From the NCBI GenBank assembly GCA_965198755.1, contig OZ240673.1, forward strand, positions 372,001 through 436,000: DNA of 64,000 bases. The letters are read 5' to 3'. The translations under genes and the position numbers were made by a program. Source of the stretch: BOG-908 sp963692875. GTDB taxonomy: Bacteria > Pseudomonadota > Alphaproteobacteria > Acetobacterales > Acetobacteraceae. The stretch's first letter is position 1; every line of letters begins with the position of its first letter. The notes below the pieces were generated by a model that had not been told where the DNA came from, ran no database searches, and was given only the letters and a program-made list of their open reading frames with translations. Shown one piece after another: positions 1-8,985 of the stretch.

Positions 1-2120
1 GCCCGAAGGCGCTCGCCTGGGTGCAGCAGGAGAACGAGCGCACGCTCAAGCCGCTGCTCACCGACCCGCACTACCAGACCTTCCTCGACGAGTCGCTGGC
101 CATCACCCAGGCGAAGGACCGCATCCCGGAGCCCGAGTTTCTCGACGCGCTGGTCTACAACATCTGGCAGGACGCCGGGCATCCGCAGGGGCTGTGGCGC
201 CGCACCAGCCCGCCGGACTACGCCACCGCGGTACCGCACTGGCAGACGGTGATCGACGTGGACGCGCTGGGCCACGCCGAGCACCACACTTGGGTGTGGA
301 AAGGGGCCAACTGCCAGGAGCCGGCCGAGGTGCGCTGCCTGGTGAACCTGTCCGAAGGCGGCGAGGACGCGGTGACGGCGCGCGAGTTCGACCTGCCGAC
401 CTCAAGCTTCGTGTCCGCCGGCTTTGCCATTCCGCATGCCAAGCAGACGGTGGACTGGGAGGACGCCAACACGCTGCTGGTGGGCACGGATTGGGGGCCC
501 GGCAGCATGACGGATTCGGGCTACCCGTTCGTCATCAAGCGGCTGCGCCGCGGCGAGAAGCTGTCGGACGCCGTCGAGGTGTTCCGCGGCACCAGGCAGG
601 ACGTCTCCGTGATCGTCTCCACCTTCGTCGATGGGCAGGGCCACCAGGCGGTGGTGCTGCAGCGCGGGTTGGACTTTTTCCGGTCGGCTTTCTTTGTGGT
701 GACGGGCAAGGGGGTGACGAAGCTGGCTTTGCCGGAAAAGGCGCAGGTGGCGGGGCTGGTGGACAACCAGCTGGTGGTGGCGCTGAACCAGGACCTGCCC
801 GGCACGCCCACGTTGGCGGCCGGCAGCCTGGTGGCGCTGGACATGGCGCATCCGGACGCGCGGCCCTCGCTGATCTGGGCCCCGGGGCCGCGCCAGGCGC
901 TGGACCAGGACCAGGTGCGCGTCACCGCTGGCCACGTGCTGGCGGTGGTGCTGGACAACGTTCGCGGCCGCGCGATGGCGTTCGCGCATGGCGGCAACGG
1001 CTGGTCCGCCCGCACCGTGGCGTTGCCGGACAACGCTGCCGTCAGCGTCGTGGCGACGACCCCGCGCAGCGACCTTGCGGCATTGCAGGTCACGAGCTTC
1101 CTGCTGCCGAACTCGTTGTATCTCGCCGATCTGGGTTCGCTGCCGGGAGCCCCGACCGTGACGGCAGCGCCCACCGCCGGTGCCGCAGGTGACAAGCCGG
1201 TCGGTGGCGCCGGCGGCATCGTGGTGGACGCCAAACCGGAGAGCTTGCAGGCGCTGCAAGGCAAGTCGGGCGCCAGCGAGCCGGGCTCGGCGGTGCGGCT
1301 GGTGAAGTCGCTGTCGGCGAAGTTCGACGCTTCGCGCGACACGGTGGAGCAGTTCGAGGCGACCTCGACGGACGGCACCAAGATCCCCTACTTCGTGGTG
1401 CACCCGAAGGCGATGGCGTACGACGGCAACAACCCGACGCTGCTGACCGGCTACGGCGGTTTCCAGGTCAGCGAGACGCCGGTCTACAACCCCGGCGTCG
1501 GCAAGCTGTGGCTGGAGAGCGGCGGGGTTTATGTGCTGGCCAACATACGCGGCGGCGGCGAGTTTGGGCCGGCGTGGCACGAGGCCGGGTTGAAGACCAA
1601 CCGGCAACGCATCTACGACGACTTCGCGTCCGTGGCGCACGACCTGATCGCACGCAAGATCACCTCGCCGCGGCACTTGGGGATTCGCGGCCGGTCCAAC
1701 GGCGGGCTGCTGATGGGCGTGGAGTTCGAGCAGCACCCCGACCTGTGGCACGCGGTGATCATCGGCGTGCCGCTGCTGGACATGCTGCGATTCGAGAAGA
1801 TCGCAGCCGGTGCCAGTTGGGTTGGCGAGTACGGCTCGGTGTCCAACCCGCTGGAACGCGCGTTCCTGGCGAAGATCTCGCCATATCAGAACCTGCGCGA
1901 GGGCGTGCACTACCCTGAGCCGTTCATCTTTACCACGACGCTGGACGATCGCGTGGGGCCGCAGCACGCGCGCAAGTTCGCCGCCGAGATGCAGGCGATG
2001 GGGCTGCCGTTCTTCTACCACGAGTCGATCGAGGGCGGTCATGCGGGGCAGGCGAACTTGCGCGAGGCGGCGGAGAACCAGGCTTTAGAGATGACTTACC
2101 TGACTCTGGAGTTGAAGTGA
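1..2120 (+). CDS. Prolyl oligopeptidase (S9 family), 5'-truncated by window edge
   Basis: Serine peptidase that cleaves proline-containing peptides. The reading frame is open from base 3 (PKALAWVQQEN...), so the true start lies left of the window. The N-terminal part fits the seven-bladed beta-propeller typical of S9A, followed by an alpha/beta-hydrolase domain over roughly the last 260 residues. The nucleophile motif GRSNGG is at about 1689-1706 (Ser codon 1695). The Asp loop TTLDDRVGP and the terminal His motif IEGGHAG follow in the order expected for the Ser-Asp-His triad. About 700 residues are present, which is near full length for the family. A dispersed repeat copy follows 31 bp after the stop. 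Confidence 0.93.
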   Translation, partial: PKALAWVQQENERTLKPLLTDPHYQTFLDESLAITQAKDRIPEPEFLDALVYNIWQDAGHPQGLWRRTSPPDYATAVPHWQTVIDVDALGHAEHHTWVWKGANCQEPAEVRCLVNLSEGGEDAVTAREFDLPTSSFVSAGFAIPHAKQTVDWEDANTLLVGTDWGPGSMTDSGYPFVIKRLRRGEKLSDAVEVFRGTRQDVSVIVSTFVDGQGHQAVVLQRGLDFFRSAFFVVTGKGVTKLALPEKAQVAGLVDNQLVVALNQDLPGTPTLAAGSLVALDMAHPDARPSLIWAPGPRQALDQDQVRVTAGHVLAVVLDNVRGRAMAFAHGGNGWSARTVALPDNAAVSVVATTPRSDLAALQVTSFLLPNSLYLADLGSLPGAPTVTAAPTAGAAGDKPVGGAGGIVVDAKPESLQALQGKSGASEPGSAVRLVKSLSAKFDASRDTVEQFEATSTDGTKIPYFVVHPKAMAYDGNNPTLLTGYGGFQVSETPVYNPGVGKLWLESGGVYVLANIRGGGEFGPAWHEAGLKTNRQRIYDDFASVAHDLIARKITSPRHLGIRGRSNGGLLMGVEFEQHPDLWHAVIIGVPLLDMLRFEKIAAGASWVGEYGSVSNPLERAFLAKISPYQNLREGVHYPEPFIFTTTLDDRVGPQHARKFAAEMQAMGLPFFYHESIEGGHAGQANLREAAENQALEMTYLTLELK

Positions 2121-2151
2121 CGTTGCTGGCTCGCCGGTCTTAGGCGAGGAA

Positions 2152-2283
2152 GGCAAGGCCTTCTTTTCTGAAGAAAAGAAGCAAAAGACTTTTGGTCCTG
2201 CTGTCGCGATGGTTCTGCAACGCGTGCCCAAGGGAACAAAAGTTTTTTGGTTCTTTTTTTCAAAAAAGAACTGCTTGCTTGCC
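2152..2283 (+). repeat. Dispersed palindromic repeat, copy 1
   Basis: Left arm is a CTTC-type hairpin with loop variant CTGAAG. The core CTGTCGCG is next to it. The right arm is a GGTTC-type hairpin with T7-C-A6. It lies between the peptidase and the glycosyltransferase. Confidence 0.9.
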
Positions 2284-2382
2284 TGTCAATGGTTGAGGTT
2301 TTGGGCCTGTCGCGGAGTTCCGTGCGGCGCTTGACTGAGACACGAAGTTTTTTTTCACGAATGAAGAGTCCATCCTACTTCC

Positions 2383-3573
2383 ATGCGCGACTTGATCTTC
2401 ATCAGTCACCGTATCCCCTGGCCGCTCAACAAGGGCGAGAAGATACGTGGCTGGAACCTCATCCAGCACTTGTTGCCGGACTGGCGCATCCATCTCGGCT
2501 GCGTGGTGGACGACCCGGCCGACATGGCGCACGTGGCGAAGATGCAGTCGGTGTGTGCCAGCGTCGGCGCGTTCCCCATCGACAAGCGCCGGCAGAAGCT
2601 GCGCGCGCTGCTGCACGCGCGGCCGGGGCGGCCGCTGATGCCGGATTTCTACTTCTCGCCGGCGCTGCAACGCTGGGTGGACGAGACGATGGCGCGCGTG
2701 CGGATGGACGTGGTGTACATCTACTCGGTGGCGATGGCGCCGTATGCGCTCGGTTTGGACCACCCGTGCAAGATACTCGATGCGCAGGATATCGACTCGG
2801 AAAAGTGGGCGGAGTACGCGACCAAGGCGCATCTGCCGATGCGGCTGGTGTGGGCGCGCGAGGCACGCACGCTGCTGGCTTACGAGCGCGCGGCGGCCGC
2901 TGCGTGCAAGTGGACGTTCTTCGTGTCGCAGCCTGAAGCGGACCGGTTTGCCGAGCTGGCGCCGGAGGTAGCATCGCGCGTGGTGGCGGTGGAGTGCGGG
3001 GTGGATTTGCAGCGCTTCTCGCCGGAGGATGTGTACGACAACCCGTTCGAGGACGCGACGCCGCGCGTCGTGTTCACCGGCAACATGGATTACTGGCCGA
3101 ATGCGGACGCGGTGATCTGGTTTGCGCAGGACGTGCTGCCGAAACTGCGCGCGCGCGTGCCGGGGCTGTCGTTCTGGGTGGTGGGCGCTAACCCGATCGA
3201 GGAGGTGCGTGCGCTGGCGGCGACAGCCGGCGTGCACGTGACGGGGCGGGTGCAGGACGTGCGGCCGTACGTGGCGCATGCTTCGGTCATCGTGTGCCCG
3301 CTGCGGATCGCGCGCGGGATACAGAACAAGGTTCTGGAGGGGATGGCGATGGGCCGGCCGGTGGTGGCCTCGCCGGCAGCGTTCGAGGGCGTGCGGGCGC
3401 AGGCCGGGGTGGAGCTGCTGGTGGCAGACGGGGCGGACGGGTTTGTGGCGCGCGTGTGCGAGGTGCTGGAGGGCGCGCATAAGGGGTTGGGCGTAGCGGC
3501 GCGGGCGGCGATGGAGCGGGGGTATGCCTGGGGGGCGGTGCTGGGAGAGCTTGGGAAGTATCTCGAGAAATGA
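2383..3573 (+). CDS. TIGR03087-type glycosyltransferase of the PEP-CTERM/XrtA system
   Basis: A 396-residue GT-B glycosyltransferase. The N-terminus FISHRIPWPLNKGEKIR is the hallmark of the TIGR03087 sugar transferases found with exosortase A (EpsH1) exopolysaccharide clusters. The C-terminal half has a GT4-like donor site, with FTGNMDYWPNADAV and a GIQNKVLEGMAMGRPVV segment. It probably transfers a sugar during exopolysaccharide synthesis at the cytoplasmic membrane. No exosortase is in the window, but three PEP-CTERM proteins are (22.1, 62.1 and 63.2 kb), consistent with an XrtA-type sorting system elsewhere. The stop overlaps the next start as ATGA. The family call is strong; the sugar is unknown. 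Confidence 0.88.
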   Translation: MRDLIFISHRIPWPLNKGEKIRGWNLIQHLLPDWRIHLGCVVDDPADMAHVAKMQSVCASVGAFPIDKRRQKLRALLHARPGRPLMPDFYFSPALQRWVDETMARVRMDVVYIYSVAMAPYALGLDHPCKILDAQDIDSEKWAEYATKAHLPMRLVWAREARTLLAYERAAAAACKWTFFVSQPEADRFAELAPEVASRVVAVECGVDLQRFSPEDVYDNPFEDATPRVVFTGNMDYWPNADAVIWFAQDVLPKLRARVPGLSFWVVGANPIEEVRALAATAGVHVTGRVQDVRPYVAHASVIVCPLRIARGIQNKVLEGMAMGRPVVASPAAFEGVRAQAGVELLVADGADGFVARVCEVLEGAHKGLGVAARAAMERGYAWGAVLGELGKYLEK

Positions 3574-4082
3574 GGAGGCAGGTTTCCCTTGAGGAGAATA
3601 GCCAACCAGCATCGGCTAAGGGCTGTCATGGCACGCGGATACCACTTCCGTCCGCAGTATCTCGGATATATGAGGCAGTCGCCGAACTAGAAGAGCGCTA
3701 TCCCGGTCGGAAGTTTACCCCGGACGGTCATCTCGTCGGTTCAATCGGCGAAGTTATAGCTGCCGAAGCTTTGCGGCTGACTCTTCATCCAGCATCGTAC
3801 CCGGGTCACGATGCTTTTGACGACGCTGGAGATGTTCAGATAAAAATGACAGGCCAGACCGGAAGAAGCGTTGCGTTATACGCCACGTGCTGTCGGTTGG
3901 TTGTCCTCAAGGTTGTGTCTCCGCAAGAGGCGGAGATTGTGTATGATGGACCTGGAGAACCCGCTTGGGCTGCAGCCGGCCCGATGGGTAAAAACGGTCA
4001 ACGAGTTGTCAGCCTTGCGAGACTGCGGCAAATCGGCACGGCCTTGAAGTCGGCTGGAAGTGGTGCAGAAGTCGATATGTAG
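3570..4082 (+). CDS. DUF6998-like small protein with possible PD-(D/E)XK fold
   Basis: A 170-residue protein of unknown function. The segment PGRKFTPDGHLVGSIGE followed by HDAFDDAGDVQIKMTG resembles DUF6998. The spaced E (GEVIAAEA), D and QIK residues fit the PD-(D/E)XK nuclease core, so a nucleic-acid role is possible but not shown. The only usable in-frame start is ATG 3570, which overlaps the stop of the upstream glycosyltransferase by 4 bp and implies translational coupling. Base composition is visibly less GC-rich than the neighbours, which suggests acquisition. It lies directly before a half copy of the dispersed repeat. Confidence 0.65.
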   Translation: MRRQVSLEENSQPASAKGCHGTRIPLPSAVSRIYEAVAELEERYPGRKFTPDGHLVGSIGEVIAAEALRLTLHPASYPGHDAFDDAGDVQIKMTGQTGRSVALYATCCRLVVLKVVSPQEAEIVYDGPGEPAWAAAGPMGKNGQRVVSLARLRQIGTALKSAGSGAEVDM

Positions 4083-4084
4083 GG

Positions 4085-4158
4085 CGCGTTGCCTCAGCCG
4101 TCCGCGACAGCCGAGACAAAAGTTTTTTGCTTCTTTTTTTCAAAAAAGAAGGCCTTCA
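4085..4158 (-). repeat. Dispersed palindromic repeat, copy 2 (half)
   Basis: Only the core (CCGCGACAG) and the CTTC-type right arm remain; the GGTTC-type arm is missing. Part of this copy is translated as the C-terminus of the acetyltransferase on the minus strand. Confidence 0.85.
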
Positions 4159-5182
4159 CTTTACTTGCCCCATGACGCGCAATCTCCCTCGCACCCTGCA
4201 CGCTCCACGGATTAGCCACCAACACGCCCACACGCTGCCGCCGCTCGCCGGTCCAATGCTGCTTGTACTCGTCGTCGCCGCGGCCGAAATCCAGCTCCTC
4301 CACCCGGTCCTTCACCAGCAAATGCTGGATCACCAGCGCGCTCAGCACGTTGCCTGGCGCGGATGATTTGTAGGCCTCGTCGTAGGACAGCTTCAGCACG
4401 CCGGCCCAGCCTTCGTGCACCAGCCAGAACTGCGCGGCGATTGGCGTCTGCCCGAGCTTCAACACCCCCAGCCGAAGCGAGCCGTCCGCCGCGCATGCGC
4501 GCATCAGCGTGGCGTTGAAGCGCGGGTAAGGCTCGGCCGGCTTCCAGCTTGCGGCATGGACGGTCTCGTAGTCGGCGATGGCCTGGTCCAGGCCGGCAGC
4601 GCCTCGCACCAGGCTGAACGCGGCGTCCGGCGCGTTCATCAGGCGCCTGGTCTGCCGCTGGAGGGCGGTGCGCAATCGGCGCGGCCGGGCGGCCAGGTAG
4701 GCGGCCCAGTCCTGGCCGGCCACGTCAGCATGCCAGTTGCCGAAATGGTCGAACGCCAGGCAACGCAAACCCGCTTGCCGCAGGCCGGACAGCACCGCGC
4801 TCAGGCCCGCCGCCTGGCCTGGCAACGCGTCCAGCCGCACCACGCCTGAGCGGCGCCAACCGGGTGCCAGCGCCCGGCCGATGGCGGCCAGCGTGTCCGC
4901 CGGTGTGCCCGGCAGCAGCAGCGGCTGCCACAGGCAGGTGTAGGGCGTGGTGAGAGCGGCGAGCCTGCCGGCGCTGCGCAGCATCGGCAGCACGGCGAGC
5001 ACGTGCCCGGCGCGGCTGGCCACCTGGAAGACGGGCAACGCCCCTGGCGGCAAGCCGGCTTCTACGGTGCTGGCATACCAGGCACAGGTGGAGAACGCGT
5101 CCTGCCCGAACAGCGCCAGGGCCGCCGGCGGCAGCTCGGCCAGGCTTGCGTGCTCGGTGATGCCGACGGCGTCGTCAGCCAC
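4094..5182 (-). CDS. BioF2-like / CelD-type GNAT acetyltransferase with repeat-encoded tail
   Basis: A 362-residue protein of the FemAB/BioF2-like acetyltransferase fold (Acetyltransf_6). Diagnostic segments are PRRLRTALQRQTRRL in the middle and KLSYDEAYKSSAPGNVLSAL plus VEELDFGRGDDEYK near the C-terminus, typical of CelD/exopolysaccharide-associated members. The start is GTG 5182, overlapping the upstream YdcF gene by 8 bp, so the two form an operon. Oddity: after GASKVK the frame runs through the adjacent repeat arm, adding about 18 residues (AFFFEKKKQKTF...) before TGA at 4094. An acyl-transfer role in cell-surface polysaccharide synthesis is inferred. Confidence 0.82.
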   Translation of the reverse strand: MADDAVGITEHASLAELPPAALALFGQDAFSTCAWYASTVEAGLPPGALPVFQVASRAGHVLAVLPMLRSAGRLAALTTPYTCLWQPLLLPGTPADTLAAIGRALAPGWRRSGVVRLDALPGQAAGLSAVLSGLRQAGLRCLAFDHFGNWHADVAGQDWAAYLAARPRRLRTALQRQTRRLMNAPDAAFSLVRGAAGLDQAIADYETVHAASWKPAEPYPRFNATLMRACAADGSLRLGVLKLGQTPIAAQFWLVHEGWAGVLKLSYDEAYKSSAPGNVLSALVIQHLLVKDRVEELDFGRGDDEYKQHWTGERRQRVGVLVANPWSVQGAREIARHGASKVKAFFFEKKKQKTFVSAVADG

Positions 5183-5915
5183 GCAGCCAATACCACGCGC
5201 AGCCGACCCACTCGTGGACGGCGAAGTAGCTCTCCTCCCACGCGCTCGCTCGCGGCACTAGGCTGGCCCAGCGCAGAAGCGGCCAGGCGGCCGGCGAGAC
5301 GGGTGCTGCCACCGCGTGCAGGCCGGCGGCGCGGAACGCCATCAGCGCGCGCCGCATGTGCCAGGCGTGGGTGACGACATACACGGTGCCGATCCCCGCC
5401 CGGCGCAGGATGCGCGCGGAGTCCGCCGCGTTCTCCCAGGTGTCGATGGAGTGCTGCTCCTGCCACATCACCGGCAAGGCGAAATCCGCGTGCAGGCTGG
5501 CTGCCATCAGGCTCGCCAAACTGGGCGCGCCGGAGCGGATCACCCCGCCGGAGACCAGGATCGGCAGGAAGGTGCGCCGTGCCAGCCTGGCGCCCGCCCG
5601 CTCGCGCTCCAGCGTCAGCCAGCCTACCTCGTAGCCGGGACCGTCCGCGGTCTGCACCTCAGCGTCGTTGCCGGCGAGGATGACGATGGCGCCAGGCGGG
5701 TCGGCCGGGTCGGCCCGGGTCGGCAGGCTCGTCTGCAACGTGGCGAGCAGGCTGCCGGCGACCAGCGGAACGGATAACAGCACCAGCCCGGCGAGGCCGG
5801 CCACCAGCAGCACGCGCCCGGCACGCCGATGCCGCCAGGCGGCGCCGGCACAGGCCGCCACCATGCAGTTCAGCGGCGGCAGCAGGAACAGCGAGGGCAG
5901 CCCGGCGAGCGACAT
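5175..5915 (-). CDS. YdcF/ElyC/SanA family (DUF218) membrane protein
   Basis: A 246-residue protein. A hydrophobic N-terminal part (two membrane segments, residues ~5-60) is followed by a DUF218 domain with AIVILAGN, ILVSGG, TWENAADSARIL and YVVTHAWHMRRAL motifs. The family is linked to envelope polysaccharide or peptidoglycan maintenance, and the domain probably faces the periplasm. It is the first gene of a two-gene operon with the acetyltransferase (8-bp overlap). ATG at 5913-5915. Confidence 0.87.
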   Translation of the reverse strand: MSLAGLPSLFLLPPLNCMVAACAGAAWRHRRAGRVLLVAGLAGLVLLSVPLVAGSLLATLQTSLPTRADPADPPGAIVILAGNDAEVQTADGPGYEVGWLTLERERAGARLARRTFLPILVSGGVIRSGAPSLASLMAASLHADFALPVMWQEQHSIDTWENAADSARILRRAGIGTVYVVTHAWHMRRALMAFRAAGLHAVAAPVSPAAWPLLRWASLVPRASAWEESYFAVHEWVGCAWYWLRG

Positions 5916-5977
5916 GGTAGTTGCTCTGCCTCATTCGCACGCGAGGGGAAAGCTGGCTCGACAACGAGCGCAGCAAG

Positions 5978-6112
5978 AAAGCAAGGCCTGCTTTTTTGAA
6001 AAAAAGCAGCAAAAAACTTTTGGTCCGGCTGTCGCGGAGTTTCCTACAACACGCGCCTAAGGGAGCAAAAAGTTTTTTGGTTCTTTTTTTCAAAAAAGAA
6101 CCGCTTGCTTTC
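5978..6112 (+). repeat. Dispersed palindromic repeat, copy 3
   Basis: Left arm is CTGC-type, core CTGTCGCGG next to it, right arm GGTTC-type. It ends one base before the stop triplet of the dehydrogenase at 6113. Confidence 0.92.
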
Positions 6113-6991
6113 TTACCGTGTCGGCCGAGGCGGCGTCACCGAGTAGTCGTAGAAGCCACGCCCGGTCTTGCGCCCCAGCCACCCGGCCTCGACGTATTTA
6201 ACCAGCAGCGGGCAGGGCCGGTACTTGGTGTCCGACAGCCCGTCCAGCAGCACCTGCATGATGGAAAGACACGTGTCCAGGCCGATGAAGTCGGCGAGTT
6301 CCAGCGGCCCCATCGGGTGGTTGCAGCCGAGCTTCAACGTGCAGTCGATACCGGCGATGGTGCCCACGCCTTCGTACAGCGTGTAGACCGCCTCGTTGAT
6401 CATCGGCATCAGGATGCGGTTGGCCATGAAGCCGGGAAAGTCCTCCGACAGCGCCGTGGTCTTGCCCAGCTTGGCGGCCAGGGCGGCCACCGCCTGGTAG
6501 GTCGCATCGTCCGTGGCGATGCCGCGGATCACCTCGACCAGCTTCATCACCGGCACCGGGTTGAAGAAGTGCATGCCGATGAAACGGCCCGGCCGGTCGG
6601 TGGCAGCGGCGAGCCGGGTGATGGAGATCGACGACGTGTTGGTTGCCAGGATGCAGTCAGGCCGGACTTGCGCGATGGCGCGGGTAAAGATGGCGCGCTT
6701 TACCTCCTCGCGCTCGGTGGCCGCCTCGATGACGATGTCGCATGGGGCCAGCCCGTCGTAGTCCTGAAGCGCGGTGATGCGGGCAACCGCGCCGTTGCGT
6801 GCCTCCGCGGTGATGGCGCCCTTGGTCACCTGACGGTCCAGGTTCTTGCCGATTGTTGCGAGCGCGGCGGCGACCGCCTCGGGCTTGGCGTCGAGCAGGT
6901 GCACGTCCAGGCCGGCGAGGGCGCAGACGTGGGCGATGCCGTTGCCCATCTGGCCGGCGCCGACGATGCCTATGGTTTTCAGGTCTGTCAT
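6113..6991 (-). CDS. 3-hydroxybutyryl-CoA dehydrogenase
   Basis: NAD(P)-dependent oxidation of 3-hydroxyacyl-CoA (or the reverse acetoacetyl-CoA reduction) in the cytosol. The 292-residue length is normal. The N-terminal Rossmann motif is GIVGAGQMGNGIA (residues ~8-20). Catalytic-region motifs ATNTSSISI and GMHFFNPVPVMKLVE are present, and the C-terminal helical domain has NRILMPMINEA and GRKTGRGFYDY. The two flanking repeat copies separate it from etfA. Gene order dehydrogenase-etfA-etfB suggests acyl-CoA or polyhydroxybutyrate-related redox metabolism. Confidence 0.95.
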   Translation of the reverse strand: MTDLKTIGIVGAGQMGNGIAHVCALAGLDVHLLDAKPEAVAAALATIGKNLDRQVTKGAITAEARNGAVARITALQDYDGLAPCDIVIEAATEREEVKRAIFTRAIAQVRPDCILATNTSSISITRLAAATDRPGRFIGMHFFNPVPVMKLVEVIRGIATDDATYQAVAALAAKLGKTTALSEDFPGFMANRILMPMINEAVYTLYEGVGTIAGIDCTLKLGCNHPMGPLELADFIGLDTCLSIMQVLLDGLSDTKYRPCPLLVKYVEAGWLGRKTGRGFYDYSVTPPRPTR

Positions 6992-7000
6992 GGTTGCAGG

Positions 7001-7131
7001 AAGGAAGGCCTTCTTTTTCGAGAAAAAGAAGCAAAAAGCTTTTGTTCCGGCTGTCGCGGTTCTGTCCGGTGAGCGCGCGACAGCGGAGATAAAAGTTTTT
7101 TGGTTCTTTTTTTCAAAAAAGAACCGCTTCC
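7001..7131 (+). repeat. Dispersed palindromic repeat, copy 4
   Basis: CTTC-type left arm with TCGA loop, GGTTC-type right arm. The spacer carries the core in both orientations (CTGTCGCGG and GCGACAGCGG). It abuts the etfA stop at 7132. Confidence 0.9.
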
Positions 7132-8067
7132 TTACGCCCTTTCCAGCTCCGCCTTCAGCTCAGGCAACGCGGTGAACAGATCCGCCACCAGCCCGTAATC
7201 GGCCACCTGGAAGATCGGCGCCTCCTCGTCCTTGTTGATCGCCACGATCACCTTGCTGTCCTTCATGCCGGCCAGATGCTGGATGGCGCCGCTGATGCCG
7301 ATCGCCATGTAGAGTTCGGGGGCCACGATCTTGCCGGTCTGCCCGACCTGGTAATCGTTCGGCACGTAGCCCGCGTCCACCGCGGCGCGCGAGGCGCCGA
7401 CAGCCGCGCCCAGTCTGTCGGCGATCGGGTCGAGCAGGTGGAAGTTCTCGCCGTTCTGCATGCCGCGCCCGCCGGAGACCACGACGCGGGCCGCGGTCAG
7501 CTCCGGCCGCTCGCTCTTGGACAGCTCGGCCGAGACGAAGCGCGAGGTGCCGGCGTTGCCGGCGTCGGCGGCGTCCTCGATGCTGGCGGAGCCGCCCTCT
7601 GCCGGCACCGGGTCGAAGCTCGCGGCGCGCACGGTGATCACTTTGATCTTGTCGGACGAGCGCACGGTGGCCAGCGCGTTGCCGGCGTAGATCGGGCGAA
7701 CGAACGTGTCGGCGTCTTCCACGCCGGCGATGTCGCTGATCGGCTGCACGTCCAGCAGGGCGGCCACGCGCGGCATCACGTTCTTGCCGGTGGCGGTGCT
7801 GGCCGAGAGCAGGTGCGTGTAGCCGGGTGCCAGGGCCACCAGCAGCGCGGCAATCGGCTCGGCCAGGGCATGCTCGTAGCCGGCGGCGTCCGCCTTGAGG
7901 ACCTTGGAGACACCATGCAGCTTGGAAGCGGCGTCAGCGGCGGGTCCCACGCCTTGGCCCACCACTAGCGCGTGCACGTCGCCGAGCTTGGAGGCGGCTG
8001 CCACCGCGCTGCGTGACGGCTGCTTGATCAGGCCGCCTTCGTGATCGATCAGGACGAGGACGGACAT
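7132..8067 (-). CDS. etfA: Electron transfer flavoprotein alpha subunit
   Basis: FAD-binding alpha subunit of the ETF heterodimer, which passes electrons from acyl-CoA dehydrogenases to ETF-quinone oxidoreductase. It has 311 residues, normal length. The N-terminus MSVLVLIDHEGG is typical. The C-terminal FAD-binding region has ARVVVSGGRGM, GRAAVDAGY-like (ASRAAVDAGYVPNDYQVGQ), VAPELYMAIGISGAIQH and VIVAINKDEEAPIF. It lies 3 bp downstream of etfB, so the two are co-transcribed. Confidence 0.97.
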   Translation of the reverse strand: MSVLVLIDHEGGLIKQPSRSAVAAASKLGDVHALVVGQGVGPAADAASKLHGVSKVLKADAAGYEHALAEPIAALLVALAPGYTHLLSASTATGKNVMPRVAALLDVQPISDIAGVEDADTFVRPIYAGNALATVRSSDKIKVITVRAASFDPVPAEGGSASIEDAADAGNAGTSRFVSAELSKSERPELTAARVVVSGGRGMQNGENFHLLDPIADRLGAAVGASRAAVDAGYVPNDYQVGQTGKIVAPELYMAIGISGAIQHLAGMKDSKVIVAINKDEEAPIFQVADYGLVADLFTALPELKAELERA

Positions 8068-8070
8068 GGC

Positions 8071-8820
8071 TCAGATCACCTTGGCTTCGTTGCGGAGTTT
8101 CTCGACCAGTTCGGCCACCGAGCCGACCTTGCGGCCAGCGCTGCGCTTGGGCGGCTCGACCACCTTTAAGGTGGTCAGACGCGGCGCCGGGTCCACGCCC
8201 AGGTCGGCCGGCTTGATCGTCTCGATCGGTTTCTTGCGCGCCTTCATGATGTTGGGAAGGCTGGCGTAGCGCGGTTCGTTCAGGCGCAAATCGGCCGTCA
8301 CGATCGCCGGCAGGCTCAGCGCCACCGTCTCCAGCCCGCCATCCACCTCACGGGTCACCGTCGCCGTGTCGCCCTCGATGGCAAGCTTGCTGGCGAAGGT
8401 GCCCTGCGGCCAGCCGAGCAGGGCGGCGAGCATCTGACCGGTGGCGTTCATGTCGTCGTCGATCGCCTGCTTGCCGAGGATAATCAGCCGCGGCTGTTCC
8501 TTCTCCGCGATGGCGCGGAGCATCTTGGCCACCGCCAGCGGCTCGGGCGAGGCGTCGGTTTCCACCAGGATGCCGCGGTCCGCACCCATGGCCAGCGCGG
8601 TGCGCAGCGTTTCCTGGCAGGCGGCAACGCCGATGGAGATCGCCACGATCTCGGTGGCGACGCCCTTTTCCTTGAGGCGGACGGCTTCCTCGATGGCGAT
8701 CTCGTCGAACGGGTTCATCGCCATCTTCACGCCGGCCAGCTCCACGCCGCTCTGGTCGGATTTCACCCGCACTTTCACGTTGTAGTCGACCACCCGCTTG
8801 ACCGGGACGAGGAGCTTCAT
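8071..8820 (-). CDS. etfB: Electron transfer flavoprotein beta subunit
   Basis: AMP-binding beta subunit of ETF, 249 residues. The start is ATG 8818-8820, because the family begins MKLLVPVKRVVDYN; a longer frame reaches back into a repeat copy but has no family match. Motifs NPFDEIAIEEAVRLKE and ILGKQAIDDDMNATGQMLA mark the beta-subunit signature. It precedes etfA on the same strand with a 3-bp gap. Confidence 0.97.
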   Translation of the reverse strand: MKLLVPVKRVVDYNVKVRVKSDQSGVELAGVKMAMNPFDEIAIEEAVRLKEKGVATEIVAISIGVAACQETLRTALAMGADRGILVETDASPEPLAVAKMLRAIAEKEQPRLIILGKQAIDDDMNATGQMLAALLGWPQGTFASKLAIEGDTATVTREVDGGLETVALSLPAIVTADLRLNEPRYASLPNIMKARKKPIETIKPADLGVDPAPRLTTLKVVEPPKRSAGRKVGSVAELVEKLRNEAKVI

Positions 8821-8985
8821 TTGGGGCACCGCTTCTGTTCGCGTTCTCAACGCAGATAAGGGTCCGCTATTTCCACTGTCAAACGGACGGCGGGTGCCGG
8901 CCCGTTCCGGGTCGCACGGGGCGCGGCTTGGCTGTAGTGGCGATACGGCCCCAGAGCCTGGATCGCGTTTACCGCGGCAAAGGGA

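Noticed and set aside
2152..2283. Repeat copies as simple bidirectional Rho-independent terminators
   Set aside because: Stems are AT-rich, two copies lie in divergent promoter gaps, others lie inside likely operons, and the unit has a conserved asymmetric core. A termination role in some places is not excluded.
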